NCBI GenBank assembly: GCA_001939145.1
Contig: LSRX01000326.1
Location: forward strand, 1 to 64,000
DNA: 64,000 nucleotides
Direction of reading: 5' to 3'
Origin: Symbiodinium microadriaticum
Taxonomy: Eukaryota > Sar > Dinophyceae > Suessiales > Symbiodiniaceae
This document shows, one piece after another, positions 21,687-33,243 of the stretch. The notes under the pieces are model-generated. The model was not told the DNA's origin and did no database searches. It saw only the letters and a list, made by a program, of their open reading frames with translations. Position 1 is the stretch's first letter; each line of letters opens with the position of its first letter. The position numbers and the translations under genes were made by a program.

Positions 21687-22870
21687 TCTCAGAATTGAAG
21701 CGTGCTCCTAGTAGCGGCTTAAAGTGTTGCCTACCGAGATTATGATTCCAACGGCATGGTCACAACGGAGATCTTGCGGTCGTGCGGCTCCAGTGGTGTA
21801 CGCAGCTAAGTGATTTCAGATCGCCGCCTCCGCTTGGCCTTTTAATGTCTTCGCGATGTCCAAGTTGGGCGACTTCCCTGCGGCATTTCTTTGTAATGCG
21901 GATGGTCAATGTGGCGATCTGGCCACGAGGGACCGCTTGCTTGTCATTTTGTGTCGAACCTGCCCTTGGCAAGTTTGGAAACAGAATTCCAGAATACCTG
22001 TGCAGAATCCTTACATCGTTCCAGACCCGGTGCACGCTTACAAGCGCGATCGTCTCGGTTGGCAGGGTTCAAGCAGAAAGAACCTGCGATGCCAGCGAAT
22101 GCAGCAAATTCATTTTCCGCCTCAGGGATGAATGTTCCTCCTGGACGACCGGACTTGCAGGGGCCGACCTTCAAGGCTTATGCAGTTGCAGCACGAAGCC
22201 CAGGAAGCCCATCATCAATGAACATCCCAGCGTCGCATGCTTCTTGAGTCTTGAGCGTGCGAGCTCAGGCGTGCTACTGCCCTGATTTCCAGAGATGTGA
22301 CTCCTTCAGCCCCGACTATGTGCAGCAGGTGGGAAACTGGGCATGGCATAGGGCCTAGGGCCAGTTCGCGGCAGTTTGTCTGAGCAGGTGGGGCTACTCT
22401 ACTTCTTCGCAACGAAGGCTTTTCGACCTTCCGATGACCCGTGCTTTTGACGAACTCCTGTGAAGGTGTGCCCGAACGGCTTCGAGGCCGTGGCATGCGC
22501 ACTGGACTTCACAGGTGCATGCATGGTCGATGGGTTGGAGAGACCGGGTGACACCTTGATTTTATCGGTTTATCGCTCCGCTTGAGGTGCTGCGCCGCAA
22601 CACCGATTTGCTTCCTCCTTAGCTCAGGGCAGCCGGCAGAAGCACTGCATGTAGAACGGAGGGGACGGCAAAGCCCTCGCTTTTACTTTTGTCAAAGCCC
22701 GGAGGCGCTGAAAGTGGAATGTCCCAGCACGGCCTGCACTTTTGCAGCGACAAGCCGCGTCAAAGTGGTGATGCAGGAGGCCGGCTTGTGCTGAAGGCAC
22801 TTCGCGCTCTTCTGTGGTTCTGAACTGAAGCCGAGGCCAACAACAACCTTCCGGCCTGGGACCCTTCGTC
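21687..22870. other. No assignable gene
   Basis: Three overlapping plus-strand frames around 21780-22285 remain open for 90-170 codons, but none has a recognisable domain. They cover one another, so at most one can be real. No repeat or RNA gene is visible. Confidence 0.3.
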
Positions 22871-22875
22871 GGGAT

Positions 22876-23830
22876 GTGGCGCTGCAGTACATGGCATCAA
22901 TGCCTTGGGTGTGCAGGTGCGGTTTGGAACGTTGTGTTCGCTGTGTCGACTTCAGACCTATATTCCTGAAATTTGCAAGGTTTTGCCATCAGACGACAAT
23001 CCGGATGTTGTGCAGAGCTTGGCCGATGATGACACCCCCGCGCGCATCTGTGGTGCTTCACCACCTCCTGAGGCTACAATGAATGGCGGTATGCGGCAGG
23101 ACATCAGCATTGTGGTTCTTGCTGGCAAATGCAAGCAAACTCATTTTGGGGTTCCGCCTGCGCCAGGACTACAAAATCTGGAACTTCAAGAACTCCTCCT
23201 CGGGCCTGATCTTTGACACCAAAACATCTGGTTTCCAATTCAGGCCGGATCGCAGCGTCTCTGAGATGGTCTGCAGCAACATGCATGTGGAAGCATTGTG
23301 CTTAAGAATCACAGTGGGATTGGACAAAACCCTGGCTGCGCTCGCTTCGCAACATTTGGGTTCTCAGCGAGCGCCCGTCCCAGTTTTGTTTGCCCGGCCG
23401 GGCTCTCGGGCTCTGGGCCGGGGAATGACGACTCCGGACCTTTTCACGACCGCACCTTGACTGCAAATCCCACTCTCCCAATGCGAAGTGCTCCTGAAAA
23501 GCTCGAGGTTGGTTTTGAAAAGAGCAAGATTGGAGCAAATGCTTGGGACTCGGTTGCTGCATTGGGGCATAGAGTGTTCAGAGAGAGAGAGCTCCGAGGA
23601 CACTGAGCTGGGTTATGCGCCGCTCGGACAGAATCCACTCCCGAGGTCTTCTTTCCGTCCTGCCTGGAGACATTATGTGTAGCTTCCCTCAGGATCAAGA
23701 GGACGAGATTGATTGGTTTGCTCGTCGGCAGTCTTGGCTGCATTGGGATCCTCGCTCTTGTCGGCGTCTGGTCGCAGTTTGAGTCGAAGGCTCAGTTCTT
23801 TAGTATCAGCCCCTGACACTCGTGCCGACT
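22876..23830 (+). CDS. Unrecognised gene with a C-terminal hydrophobic segment
   Basis: Probable exons on the plus strand read QTYIPEICKVLPSDDNPDVV (about 22950-23010), then LRQDYKIWNFKNSSSGLIFD (about 23155-23215) and TKTSGFQFRPDRSVSEMV. Near 23695-23815 a frame encodes a strongly hydrophobic helix, LIGLLVGSLGCIGILALVGV, preceded by basic residues and ending with a stop at about 23815. This fits a membrane anchor near a C-terminus. The exons may not all belong to one gene, and no family is recognised. Confidence 0.35.
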
Positions 23831-23849
23831 AAGCGTCTTTCGTTGAAGA

Positions 23850-24865
23850 AGCTCCGTCCAGGATCCATTTGGAAAGGAGGAGTCTGCATCGAGAGCTCCG
23901 AAAAGAGGAACATCATGCAGCCTCAAAGTTGGCGCAGGCCGGCCTTACTGCCTTACTGAGACCGTGGCAACACTCCCCGCCTGGAAGGTCGGAATGGAGC
24001 TGTGGTCCGAATACCGAGACGACATCCATGAATCGCACGAGGCTTGCGGGGAGCCTTATGTCAGGCCAGAGGCTGTTTTGATGTCAGCAGGCGCAGATGC
24101 TCATGAAGCTGCTCAACGTGACGTACCAGAGCTTCGAGGTGCTGCGATGTGAGAGAGGAAGGCCTGCTTCAATGAAAATAGAGGCCGATCAGTCTTGCAG
24201 GCTCGGGTGAAAGCCACCGTGGATGAAACATCCAAAGATCTTGGCTTAAACAAGGAAAAGGCCCTGATGGGGTGCCGTAAGCCCCGGAGTTGCAATGTCG
24301 GTGGACACAGGTGCAGTATCTTGTTCTCGGGTGCAGGCAGCCAAGCTGGCTGACACGCTTCTGCATCTGGTGACGATCTTAGTGGTCTAAGCTGGCTCAG
24401 CTGCTTGTCCAATGATGTTGGCCATCCGAGGTTGCTGATCAGCAGCAGATGGGGCTCAAGCACACCAAAAGGTCCCGCCGTTCCTGGTGCATCCGAATTC
24501 CGACGTGAAGAAGCCCTGCAGGTTGGTGGATCACCTAGTCGAGGCCGGCAAGCGTGCCGTCCCGCTGGAAAAGCACACAGAGAAAGAGGCCCGGCCCACT
24601 TGAGCAGGTTTCCTTTTTTGTTTTTGTCAGAAGTGGCACGTGCAGGTGTTGCAGGAAATGCAGCAGGAGGAAAAAATGATAGAAGAGGACTGCCATCGAA
24701 TGCAGGCAGAAACACTTGCATGCGCCCCCGTCCTGTCAACAAGGAGGGTGAACCTGAATATGCCCTCCCAGGCAGCGTGTGGAATTGACGACGGAGTTCT
24801 CGGAATATGCTCTTCGTGTGAAATACAAAGTCCTCAGGCGACAACGAGACGGGCGACCCCTTGAA
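23850..24865 (+). CDS. Unrecognised multi-exon gene with helical segments
   Basis: Exon-like frames in order: a basic helix RRSLHRELRKEEHHAASKLA (about 23873-23935); GMELWSEYRDDIHESHEACG (about 23990-24050); ARVKATVDETSKDLGLNKEK (about 24201-24260); HQKVPPFLVHPNSDVKKPCR (about 24465-24525) continuing to VEAGKRAVPLEKHTEKEA; and, after a TTTTTGTCAG acceptor at about 24630, WHVQVLQEMQQEEKMIEEDC, a coiled-coil-like helix. The exons lie on one strand with plausible splice ends, so one gene is likely. The function is unknown. Confidence 0.42.
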
Positions 24866-24910
24866 AGGCACTTTGACAGCATGCGTAGAACCCGATTCGG
24901 CCCTCTGATT

Positions 24911-25215
24911 TTTGGAACTTCGGGGTTTCTTTGATTTCGAGGGTGTCGCCAGGCCAGGACAGCCGAGTCTTCAGGGCAACTTGGGGTTTTGGATTTGGGG
25001 TGCTTATCGGATTGGGGCTCGGGTTTGGGGTATCAGGCCAGGGGGGTTCCACGGTTTGGGGCTTCAGGACTTTTTCGGTTTGGGGGTTTTTGGCTTTAGT
25101 GCTTCATGCTTTTTGAGGCTTCAGGGTTGGCGGGTGCTGATTACCTCACGAGGGCCGAGTCTTTGGGGTTTTCGGCTTTAGGGTTTAGGGCTTTAGAGCT
25201 TTAGGGTTCGCCAGT
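24911..25215. repeat. Degenerate telomere-like tract, G-rich strand forward
   Basis: Words such as GGGGTTTCTTTGATTTCG, GGGTTTTGGGTTT-like runs, TTTAGGGTTTAGGGC and TTTAGGGTTCG recur. This is diverged TTTAGGG-type repeat oriented G-rich on the + strand. Confidence 0.75.
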
Positions 25216-25341
25216 GCAGCGTGGCGCCCAAGACAGCTCCCTCTTCTACGGGGCCTGCCCTAAGCCGTAACGTCGTTAAATCGGTTCGTTACGTGGATTC
25301 GGTCACGCCTGCTGTTGTGTACGTTCCTCTGCTCAAGCCAT

Positions 25342-25735
25342 GGAAGCCTGAATCCCTCCCGGCAAAAGCCCGAACCCTCACGAAAGCCCAAATCTACCCC
25401 ACACGAAAACCGAAAATCCTTCCCGACGAAAGCCCAGAATTCTCCCCACGGAAGCCCGAATCCTTCGGCACGAAAGCCCGAATGCCCGCGAAAGCCCGAA
25501 TCCCTCGCCACGAAAGCCCGACGAATCCCTCCTCACAGAAGGCCCAAAATCTTCACCACGAAAGCCCGAATCCCCACTAACGCCCATGCACCTGCACGAA
25601 ACCCACAAAGCCACCCACAATCCTTCCCCACGAACATTCGAATCCTTCCCCACGAGGACCGCGAAAACCCGAATCCTTCCCCACGAAAGCCCAAATCCCC
25701 ACGAAAGTCCAAATCCTCCTCAGGAAAGCCCGACC
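25342..25735. repeat. Minisatellite CCACGAAAGCCCGAATCC, C-rich strand forward
   Basis: The core GAAAGCCCGAATCC(T/C)TCCCCAC recurs about 15 times with a spacing of 14-24 bases and frequent substitutions. Its complement (GGATTCGGGCTTTCG) resembles the G-rich tract just upstream, so the pair is arranged head to head. Several frames on both strands are open through it, but they are repeat-encoded and not evidence of a gene. Confidence 0.8.
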
Positions 25736-25899
25736 GACAGGTCCTCTGTATTCACGCAAACATAACAATCGAAATAAACTTGTTTGGCTGGTGCTGGGTG
25801 ATTAAAGGTTTCATTAATTTGGCTTGAATTTCCATTGACGTTGCTTCTGACACTGAAAAACACAAATGCTGCGCTGGCGCACAAGGGCGCAGCCCCTGA

Positions 25900-26850
25900 A
25901 AGTTTAGGTGTTACGGGGTTTATTCACCTTTCCCCCCGTGTGTGATGCACGGTGTGCGAACTTCATGTCGCGAACAGGAATCCTACCTGACTGCGTGCAT
26001 GATCCAAACGGGTTCAGAAGCCGCCGAGGAATGCTAGAAGGCTTCTTCTGGGTCTTCAACGACTACGAGAGGACGTCCCTCCTGTGTCTTCTGCCTAGCC
26101 ACTTGTGTGAGGCTTCTGTGCGTTTTGGGCAGGGAGTTCTCGGGAAAGCCCCGGTCGATGCTTCACCCGGGCAATGCAGCCTATGATGCTCTGAAGGTCA
26201 GAGCTTGTGAGTCTCGGACCGCCCGTTTGAGTCGTCTTCCTGGACAGTCGCTCGGCGACAAGATGAACGATCTGACCGAGGCACAGATCGCCGAGGAGCC
26301 TTCACCTCAGTCTCAGAGAGTCTCAGAGAGTCTCAGAGAGTCTCAGAGACTCCCCAAAGAAAAGGACGGAAGGACGGACCCGACCCCGACGAATGTTTCT
26401 CCGCCCTCCCCAGGTTGGACAAGATCGACCTGGGGGCTGTGGGCGCCGGCCTCGGCTCTGGAAGGGTCTTGCCGGCAAAGGACATCGTGGAGGAGACGAG
26501 ACACTGCTTTCGGTGAGAAACCCTGAGACCCCTGTTCTGCAGGAGCTGCTGATGATCGGCAACATACCACATAAAGAACTTCGAGGTCTAGAGGAGGCAC
26601 AGCTCACAAGTTTCGCTGCGATTTTCTGCTTGCCCTCAAGCAGCGTGGGAGGCCTGGAAGTCAGGGCAGCAGGACTGCTTCGGCTGCTGAGCTCTTCACC
26701 TCGAATGTTGTCACGAAAGTTAGCTCTTCTCAAGCTTGCGGCTTGCGGCACAATGGTCTGGGCTTGGGTCGTGAACAAAATTCTGGCATCATGTCTACTT
26801 CACAGGCTCAGTCGAACTGTACCCCGAAGCCTTGCCGTCATGTAGGTGGG
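25900..26850 (+). CDS. Unrecognised gene, several probable exons
   Basis: A frame ending at 26186 reads RTGILPDCVHDPNGFRSRRG then MLEGFFWVFNDYERTSLLCL. Around 26418-26510 a frame encodes DKIDLGAVGAGLGSGRVLPA and KDIVEETRHCF. After a CTGCAG acceptor at about 26541, ELLMIGNIPHKELRGLEEAQ and LTSFAAIFCLPSSSVGGLEV follow, and the frame stays open to 26845. These read as folded protein segments with plausible intron ends. A 10-bp repeat at 26311-26350 lies between them. No domain is recognised. Confidence 0.4.
26311..26350. repeat. Four tandem copies of TCTCAGAGAG
   Basis: Three exact 10-base copies and a fourth with one change (TCTCAGAGAC). Each copy has inverted symmetry around CTCTGAGAG-type arms. 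Confidence 0.9.
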
Positions 26851-27049
26851 ACTCGCACTGCCATCACGCTTCAGTCCGGCACGCTACGGCCAACGAAGCA
26901 GTGCACGAGGGTGTAAGCCGACACTCATGCGTATACTCTTTGCGGGAGGATTCTGTGCAGATCTTCGGAAGGTTGGCCGTGGCTCGGATTCAATGCAGAG
27001 TCTCGCTGCAGTCAGGGACCAGTGCAGTCCCTTTGAACCTAGGCCATGC

Positions 27050-30000
27050 ATGAGCAGCACAAAATCCCATCTGGCTGGCTGCAAAGAGGCATCGACGAGG
27101 AGACAGCTGAAATTTGCTGGCCCTACTGTAGGGGTGGGAAGGGGTTGTCCGCTTCGCTGCATACATCAAAATATATCGTATGTGCGCAACAAGCCCATAC
27201 GTCGTTCGCAATCCATGTCTGGATGAGCAGATGCATTTGAAGGCATTGCATAGATTCACAATAGCATAATAACACAGAAGTTTTGTGCAGTTTTCTGACA
27301 AGCAGTTCGTGATCCAATTAGGATGCAGGACGGCACAGCAACTGCTTGAAGATGGCAAAACATCTGCACAAAATCGAGATGTAGAGCGAAAGTGAGTATT
27401 GTTAGTACCTCGTGGCACAAAGTGGCACCAATAAAACTCCTGTGACTTTCTAGACAATTATAGTGGCCCCGCCTGGCGTTTGTTGCTTTGCTTACTGGTT
27501 TGCTACTGTTGAGTTTTGACCGATGGATGTTGCTTGCAAACGTTACCACATTGTTTTGGCATTGTGCACAGATGGGTTAGAGTCGCTTAATCAGGCGCGT
27601 CATCTCACGAAGGCTGGATGTCCTCTTGTTCAGGCTCCCCACCCCACTTGAAAGTGTATGCTGGTTTGGGGAATGGCTTTTACATCCGCAGCGGCCAACC
27701 ATCTTGGGGTGGTGTCTCCGCTTTGGTCTTGGCAATTCACTTCGTGTTTGTTTCTTACGGTACTGCATCTTTCAAGACTGACAGCGGAGACAAACCCTAT
27801 TCTAAGTCTCATCAGCAGCACCGAGTCCCAACTACGTTCGAAGAATGCTTGGCGTGCTACCCCGTTGGTTCACCAGTACTTGCAACTGTACTTTCAACAT
27901 CTTCCTCGGCAATGGTTCTATCCTTAGTGTTCGCCCGGTGTTTGCACCTGGGACCCTGTGTTCATGTCATCCTCGTGCACACACACACACACAGGATGAA
28001 AGGGAAGAGATCGCCGAAGAGGAGCAAGCAGAGAAGCTCGAGGTGGAGACTGTGCACTGATGTTGACTTGCGAGTGCGTGGCCTTGCAGGGGGAGGCGGC
28101 AAAGGCCTGATCCAGCATCATGCTCACAGAGAGCAGCTAATGACCGACAGGGACATTTAGTCCTGCAGTGGATACTGCTTTTGTGCGAAGAACAGGTCAA
28201 TGCTTGTTATGCTGTTGTTTGCAGGATGAGCATCGCGACAAGTTGAGCTTTGCCTGTTCTTGTCGCCACTAACACTGTCTACAGTCGAAGGACATGTGGA
28301 GCTCTCCAACCCTTTCTGGTATCGGGTCCTTGAAAGATGCAAGCAGTCGGAACTTTCAAGTTCTAATTCGAAGAGTTGGGCGAGCCAACCGGGATGACTG
28401 CCATATGCTGGGCGACATTTTTCCTGCCCGGCACATCAGGGCATCTATTGTCCTTCTAGCAGGACACAAGTGGGTACCCAAGGGATGTGACCATTGTTTT
28501 CGCAAGAAGCTCATGCTTCACAAGTAGCCGGATCGTGTAAAGTTCACACCAATAGCCTGGCTGCGAACTTGCAGTTGGAGAGGATTCGGAGAGGATGCAC
28601 CACGAGCGGATATGTAGCTTGTCCTGCAAGCTTTTGTGCGTTATCTTTCTCCTCCTCTGCTCATCACAGCACAGGGCACCAGTGCTTGCAAGGCCGAAAA
28701 GCTTTACAGGGCCGCGTGCGTCAGAAGCTGTTTAGCAACATCTTGCCTTTCCACTTGAAAGCAGAAGTAGATGATGGACGATGTATGATCATCCAGTCTG
28801 TCAGGACGGGTCCCACAGATCATGAGCTTCGCAGCCGTTACTCGGGAGAGACCTTCGACGCACGGCGCTCGGCATGGGTCTGATGCAAGCGGGCCGAAAG
28901 ATGCTGGGACACTGACGAGGTCTGCTTCTGTGATGGTGGCTGCACTGTCACCGCGAATTGGTTCAAGGCATCCCGACCTCAAAGAATTTCTCGCGTGTCC
29001 TGGATTGAGAAAGCAAGAGGTCGGTCAGCTGCGCTTCGCCCCCTTCCAGCCTGTCAGCGCAGCCTCCAACGTCTCTGTCCTGTGAAGCACTTAGTGTGCC
29101 GTCCCGCTGTTCCCTTGCAAATGGAGCCACTTGTGCCGCATGTGTCACAGGCAGGACGAGTTTATCCTTGAGTACATGAACACTCCTGGAACTTTCGGCT
29201 TCTATCGTCCATGGGTCCACCGGGCGCTGGTTCTACGTATTCGGGAAGGCAGAACACAGTTTGCTTATTGCCAGGTTGACTACGGCGTCATGGGCTTGCA
29301 GGACCTTTGAGTTCCACAGCCATTCAAGTGTGTCGGCTTTCGTACACTGAGCTATACTGAGCTCAGCGCTGCATCGGCTGCTTGGCACCTGCTATCGTTT
29401 TCAGGAAGGGGGTGCTTTGAAGCTGGTCTCAGATCCTGACTTGACCATGACGGACGAGGGCTGTGTCTCTGCAGAGTCCTCTGCCCAGATTGGATCCAGG
29501 GCTAGTGCCAGCTATGTTTCCCAAGCGCGTTTGCAACTGCAAGCTGGGAAACACTCTCCTTGCTGCAGTTGTCAGATGTTGTAGGTATAGCCGAACCTTG
29601 GTGGACCCCAATACGATGACCATACAGAACGTGATTGGCTCAGAGCCCGACTGCACTGCTGAAGAAGTGCTCGGGAAGACTAGTTGCTAGCTGCTTGGCA
29701 AACTGTGTTCCGGTCGAGGCAGCTACAGCCTACAGCGGAAAAAACAATGCGGCTGCTGATGTGAACAAGCCGGGCTGTCTGTGTATCTCTCTTGCATGGT
29801 GGGGCACAGAGCGAACTGGCAGGCTCATGTTCAACAATGCAATCATGGCCAACACAATCATCGTGAACCAGGCTCGGCTTTGTGGTTGATGCGGCTTTCA
29901 AGAGACCGTGAGAGTAGCATGAGCTGTCGGGCAGGCTGGCTTTGTGGCGGTGTGTTACTGTGCACGACCGGTTGACGACACCCCTGGAGCTGGAGCTTTA

Positions 30001-32240
30001 GTTGGGTTGAAATCGTTGAAGTCCTGCAGCCGCATCCGATTGGCTCAGGTCTGTGCCCACGATCAGTGGGTTGGATACTCGGGCATCCGAGTGGATGCGA
30101 CCGCGACCGCGAGCGACCGCTCTCTGAGTCTGCTCGCGAACCTGTTCTTTTGGAGGTGATGGTGAATCGCCTGACCATCAGAGGGCCGGGCCCAGGCCAA
30201 AGCTCCCCGGCTACGAAGCGACTTACCGCAGATCCGAACGCAACGCGACTGCTCTCTGCCTCCGAGGTTGGACAGTCTCCACGAACGTGACCTGCAAGCA
30301 ATGTCTGTCTTGCTGACACGATCGGGCCATAAGTTGCCAAAGAAGAGTCTGTGAGGTCGTCTTCCGGATTGAGTATTCCGGCTTTGGTCTGGCGAAGGCT
30401 GGAGAAGGGATGGGACTGAAGCAGCGGGTTTTTGCAGGAGCAAACTCGGAGTCATGCAAGCAAACAATTCACCGCAGGATGACAAGGTTCGCATCATCCC
30501 GGCCACATCCCAGTGCTCCGATGTGAACGGCAACCCACGGGCCGCCTGGGGTGCTGCGACCCCGGGGGCGTAGGAGAACGGTGGAGAGAGGAGCGCAGAC
30601 CTGACGATGTGACGAGCCTAAGCCCTGACGTCGTCTCCTGAGGTCACGAGCATCAAAGTTGGCTGCCCACATCCGTGCTCGGAGGTCGGCCTCCGGGCTC
30701 TGCCGACAAGTGCCTCAGTCTGCCTTACCGTGTGCAGTGAAGGTCGGCGAGATCAATGACGTTCTGAACGGAGATATCTCGGCCCAATCCTCTGCAAGAG
30801 TTTCTGCGAAAGCAAAGCAGATGCAACGGCTTCTGCCAGGTTGGTGTCCTTTCATCAGACTCCTACATGTGTGACATCCAGAATGAAGGCTGCCGAACCA
30901 ACGATATCAAGGCGAATCGGCTGAGACACCTCTCTGAGAAGTGAGTGCACTGGGCATTTGGATCCACAGCTCGGACATGATACTGATACTGCTTTTCTCC
31001 CTTCAAAAGTCGGCGGGCGGTCATGCCATGTTGGTCCACTCAAGCTCAGCGGCGCAGTTGGTGAGATGGTTCAGACTGATGAGGATGTCAGTATCAGTGC
31101 TCGCACTTTTTCGACAGGCCGTCACAGTGATGGATGAGTTCACCACAGAGCTGGAGTTTGAGGCTGGGCTTCGCGTGGCTGTAAATCTTCGGCTCGATTG
31201 AGGTTTTGGGGCTTCGAAGCTCTGCGGTGGAACAGTCAGCACGTGAATATCAAGACTCTCGGCATGCATCGTCTTGACAGGCATCCTCCACTCTCTCGGA
31301 TGGTGACTTGATCACACTGGGTCTGGCACACAGTTTGGGCTGTTGATTTCTTTGTGTTCATGTCAGCATGCTGCCCAGGGGAAAATTTCATATGTGCTCC
31401 CGGACAAACAGACGTTGCCTGGAACTTATGAGTTGATGTGCCGGAACAGCTGCCACACCATCTTATCAGGTTGCCAGCTAGACCGGTCCTCCAATGCAAG
31501 CTAGAAAACCATGTCCCTGTCAAAGGTTTGCAACCACGAGCGCCTCTCTGTGCTCAGAGTGCGCATGCGCAGTAGATTGCATGGTGCGTTTCTTGAACTG
31601 CATAAGAAAAGCACGCCAGGGTCGGTATGACCTCGCGGACAGACTGGACAACCACAACTCAGCCCCGAACGAGTACATTGCAGGTCGGAAAGCGCTGTTT
31701 GTGTCGAACTCTGTGCATGCAATCCCGGTCAGGTCATGCTGTGACTGTGGATCCCACGGATTCCAAGAAGGCTCGTACCCAAGCAGTCAGACGGGCCAAA
31801 GCATTGAGAGATTGGGGCTCAAAGTAAATCAGGTGACCATTCGCGTTGGCTGGCCCGATCCGAAGCCACAGCTCTGTGCTCAGGTCTGCTCTCTTTGAAA
31901 GTTTGGTGCCTTCGTGACTGGTGACTCTTGCTGCTTCATTCCGCAAACCGCATTCAGCCTTCGAAGCAGACAGCCATCCGAGAGCAAGCTTTAGAAGCTT
32001 TAGTGAAGCAGCAACGTGTCAGTGAAAACCTCGCAGTAGCCATTAAAGTCCGTGTGCCATCGACGGCGATCGCCGCCACATGAGCCCACAGGAGGAGCTG
32101 CTGCCTTCAAAGTGTGAAAGATACATGTATCATAATGCACCACCAGCCTGCAGTGATCCGCAGTGGTACTGTTGCTTCGCTTACATGCAGCCCTTGAGTT
32201 TGAAGGTGGCTCTATCATTCGTGTGATCTTGTTGCGAGTC
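27050..32240. other. Long region of unassigned, mostly intron-like sequence
   Basis: I found no gene that can be named. Plus-strand segments that look like exons include the hydrophobic GLGNGFYIRSGQPSWGGVSA (about 27660-27720), EFILEYMNTPGTFGFYRPWV (about 29160-29220), VKVGEINDVLNGDISAQSSA (about 30740-30800) and VMDEFTTELEFEAGLRVAVN (about 31130-31190). A (CA)n run lies at about 27976-27991. No open frame exceeds about 180 codons, and none has a family signature. Intervals between these segments contain frequent stops and pyrimidine tracts typical of introns. Confidence 0.3.
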
Positions 32241-32243
32241 GCG

Positions 32244-33243
32244 CAGTTGCAAGGAGCTGCGCGTGGCAGTCTCCTATGGCACGCTCGAGCCCGTAGCTGC
32301 TGCCTTGAAAGCAGGAGATGCCTGCAGCAATGTGTGGCGATGCTGAGACAGATTCTTTGCGAGGAGCCAGCGTACATGAGCCTGGACCAGCCGGTGGATG
32401 GCTGCCTATACACACGGCTGCCTCCTGTGGCAATCTGGGCACCTCGATTTGTCAAGCGTTTTCTGCATGCAGCCTCATTGGGGGAGCTTGCGTCGGGGTT
32501 TGACGAGCAGCCCTTTCACGGCATGCCCGAGGCATTCTGAAGCTGCTCATAGAACACGAGGCAAACATCCATCATGCCACTTCAAGGCCGAATATGCATA
32601 TTGTTTCGTGCCGTGCCGCTTTGGGGACCATTCCGCTGGACCGTGTAGAGGCTGCATTTTCTGCCAGTTCCTTCCCACCCGCAGGTTGGGTGCACAGCCG
32701 CTGCATCTAGCGGCAAAAGAGGGTCACGTGGACGTAGTCGAGTTCTTGCTCGAACAGCGAGCGGCCTGCTGCTTAGCAAATGTCCAACATGTACGGATTT
32801 TCCACACTGCTCGCCTCCATTCCTCCTTGAAAGCTTGGCAGGATATCAACGCCAAAGACAGGAATTGGCAGACGCCAGTAAGTCTTGCCTGCCAGAAGGG
32901 GCGTCTGAAGGCGGAGCTTTTGGCATCCCACAGAGGTCAGGATCTGGTTTGTTGCCTTGAAGAGGTCGTGGAGTTTTTGGCGGATTTCGACGCCGATCTG
33001 ACCAGCTGTGACGAGGGCAGAGCTACACCTTACGATTGGAGTGTCTGTGGGCTTTCCTACATTGGTGACAAGTACGAGAAGCTTGTCTGCAGTGTTGTCA
33101 TGTCTTTTCCTTCTGTTTTCCGTTTTATTGAAAGACCCTGCGCCAGTGTGCTTGCCGAGCTTTTGAGTTCCTCTGAGACGAGGGAATACGAGAAGATCTG
33201 CGACACATTGCAAAGGCGAGGTGCGAAGGTGCCGCCGCCCTGA
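32244..33243 (+). CDS. Ankyrin-repeat protein, multi-exon
   Basis: Exons spell consecutive ankyrin repeats, a protein-binding scaffold. An upstream exon (about 32250-32310) has ELRVAVSYGTLEPVAAALKA. The exon ending at 32438 has PIHTAASCGNLG. 32532-32586 has ILKLLIEHEANIHHATS. 32685-32763 has PLHLAAKEGHVDVVEFLLEQ. 32842-32910 has DINAKDRNWQTPVSLACQKG. The exon from 32965 has VVEFLADFDADLTSCDEGRA then TPYDWSV. Removing four GC-AG introns (32439-32531, 32587-32684, 32764-32841, 32911-32964) gives two repeats of exactly 33 residues in phase, which supports those splice sites. The stop is at 33243, after YEKICDTLQRRGAKVPPP. The region 33050-33170 probably includes another intron. The 5' end and any extra domain are not visible. 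Confidence 0.86.
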
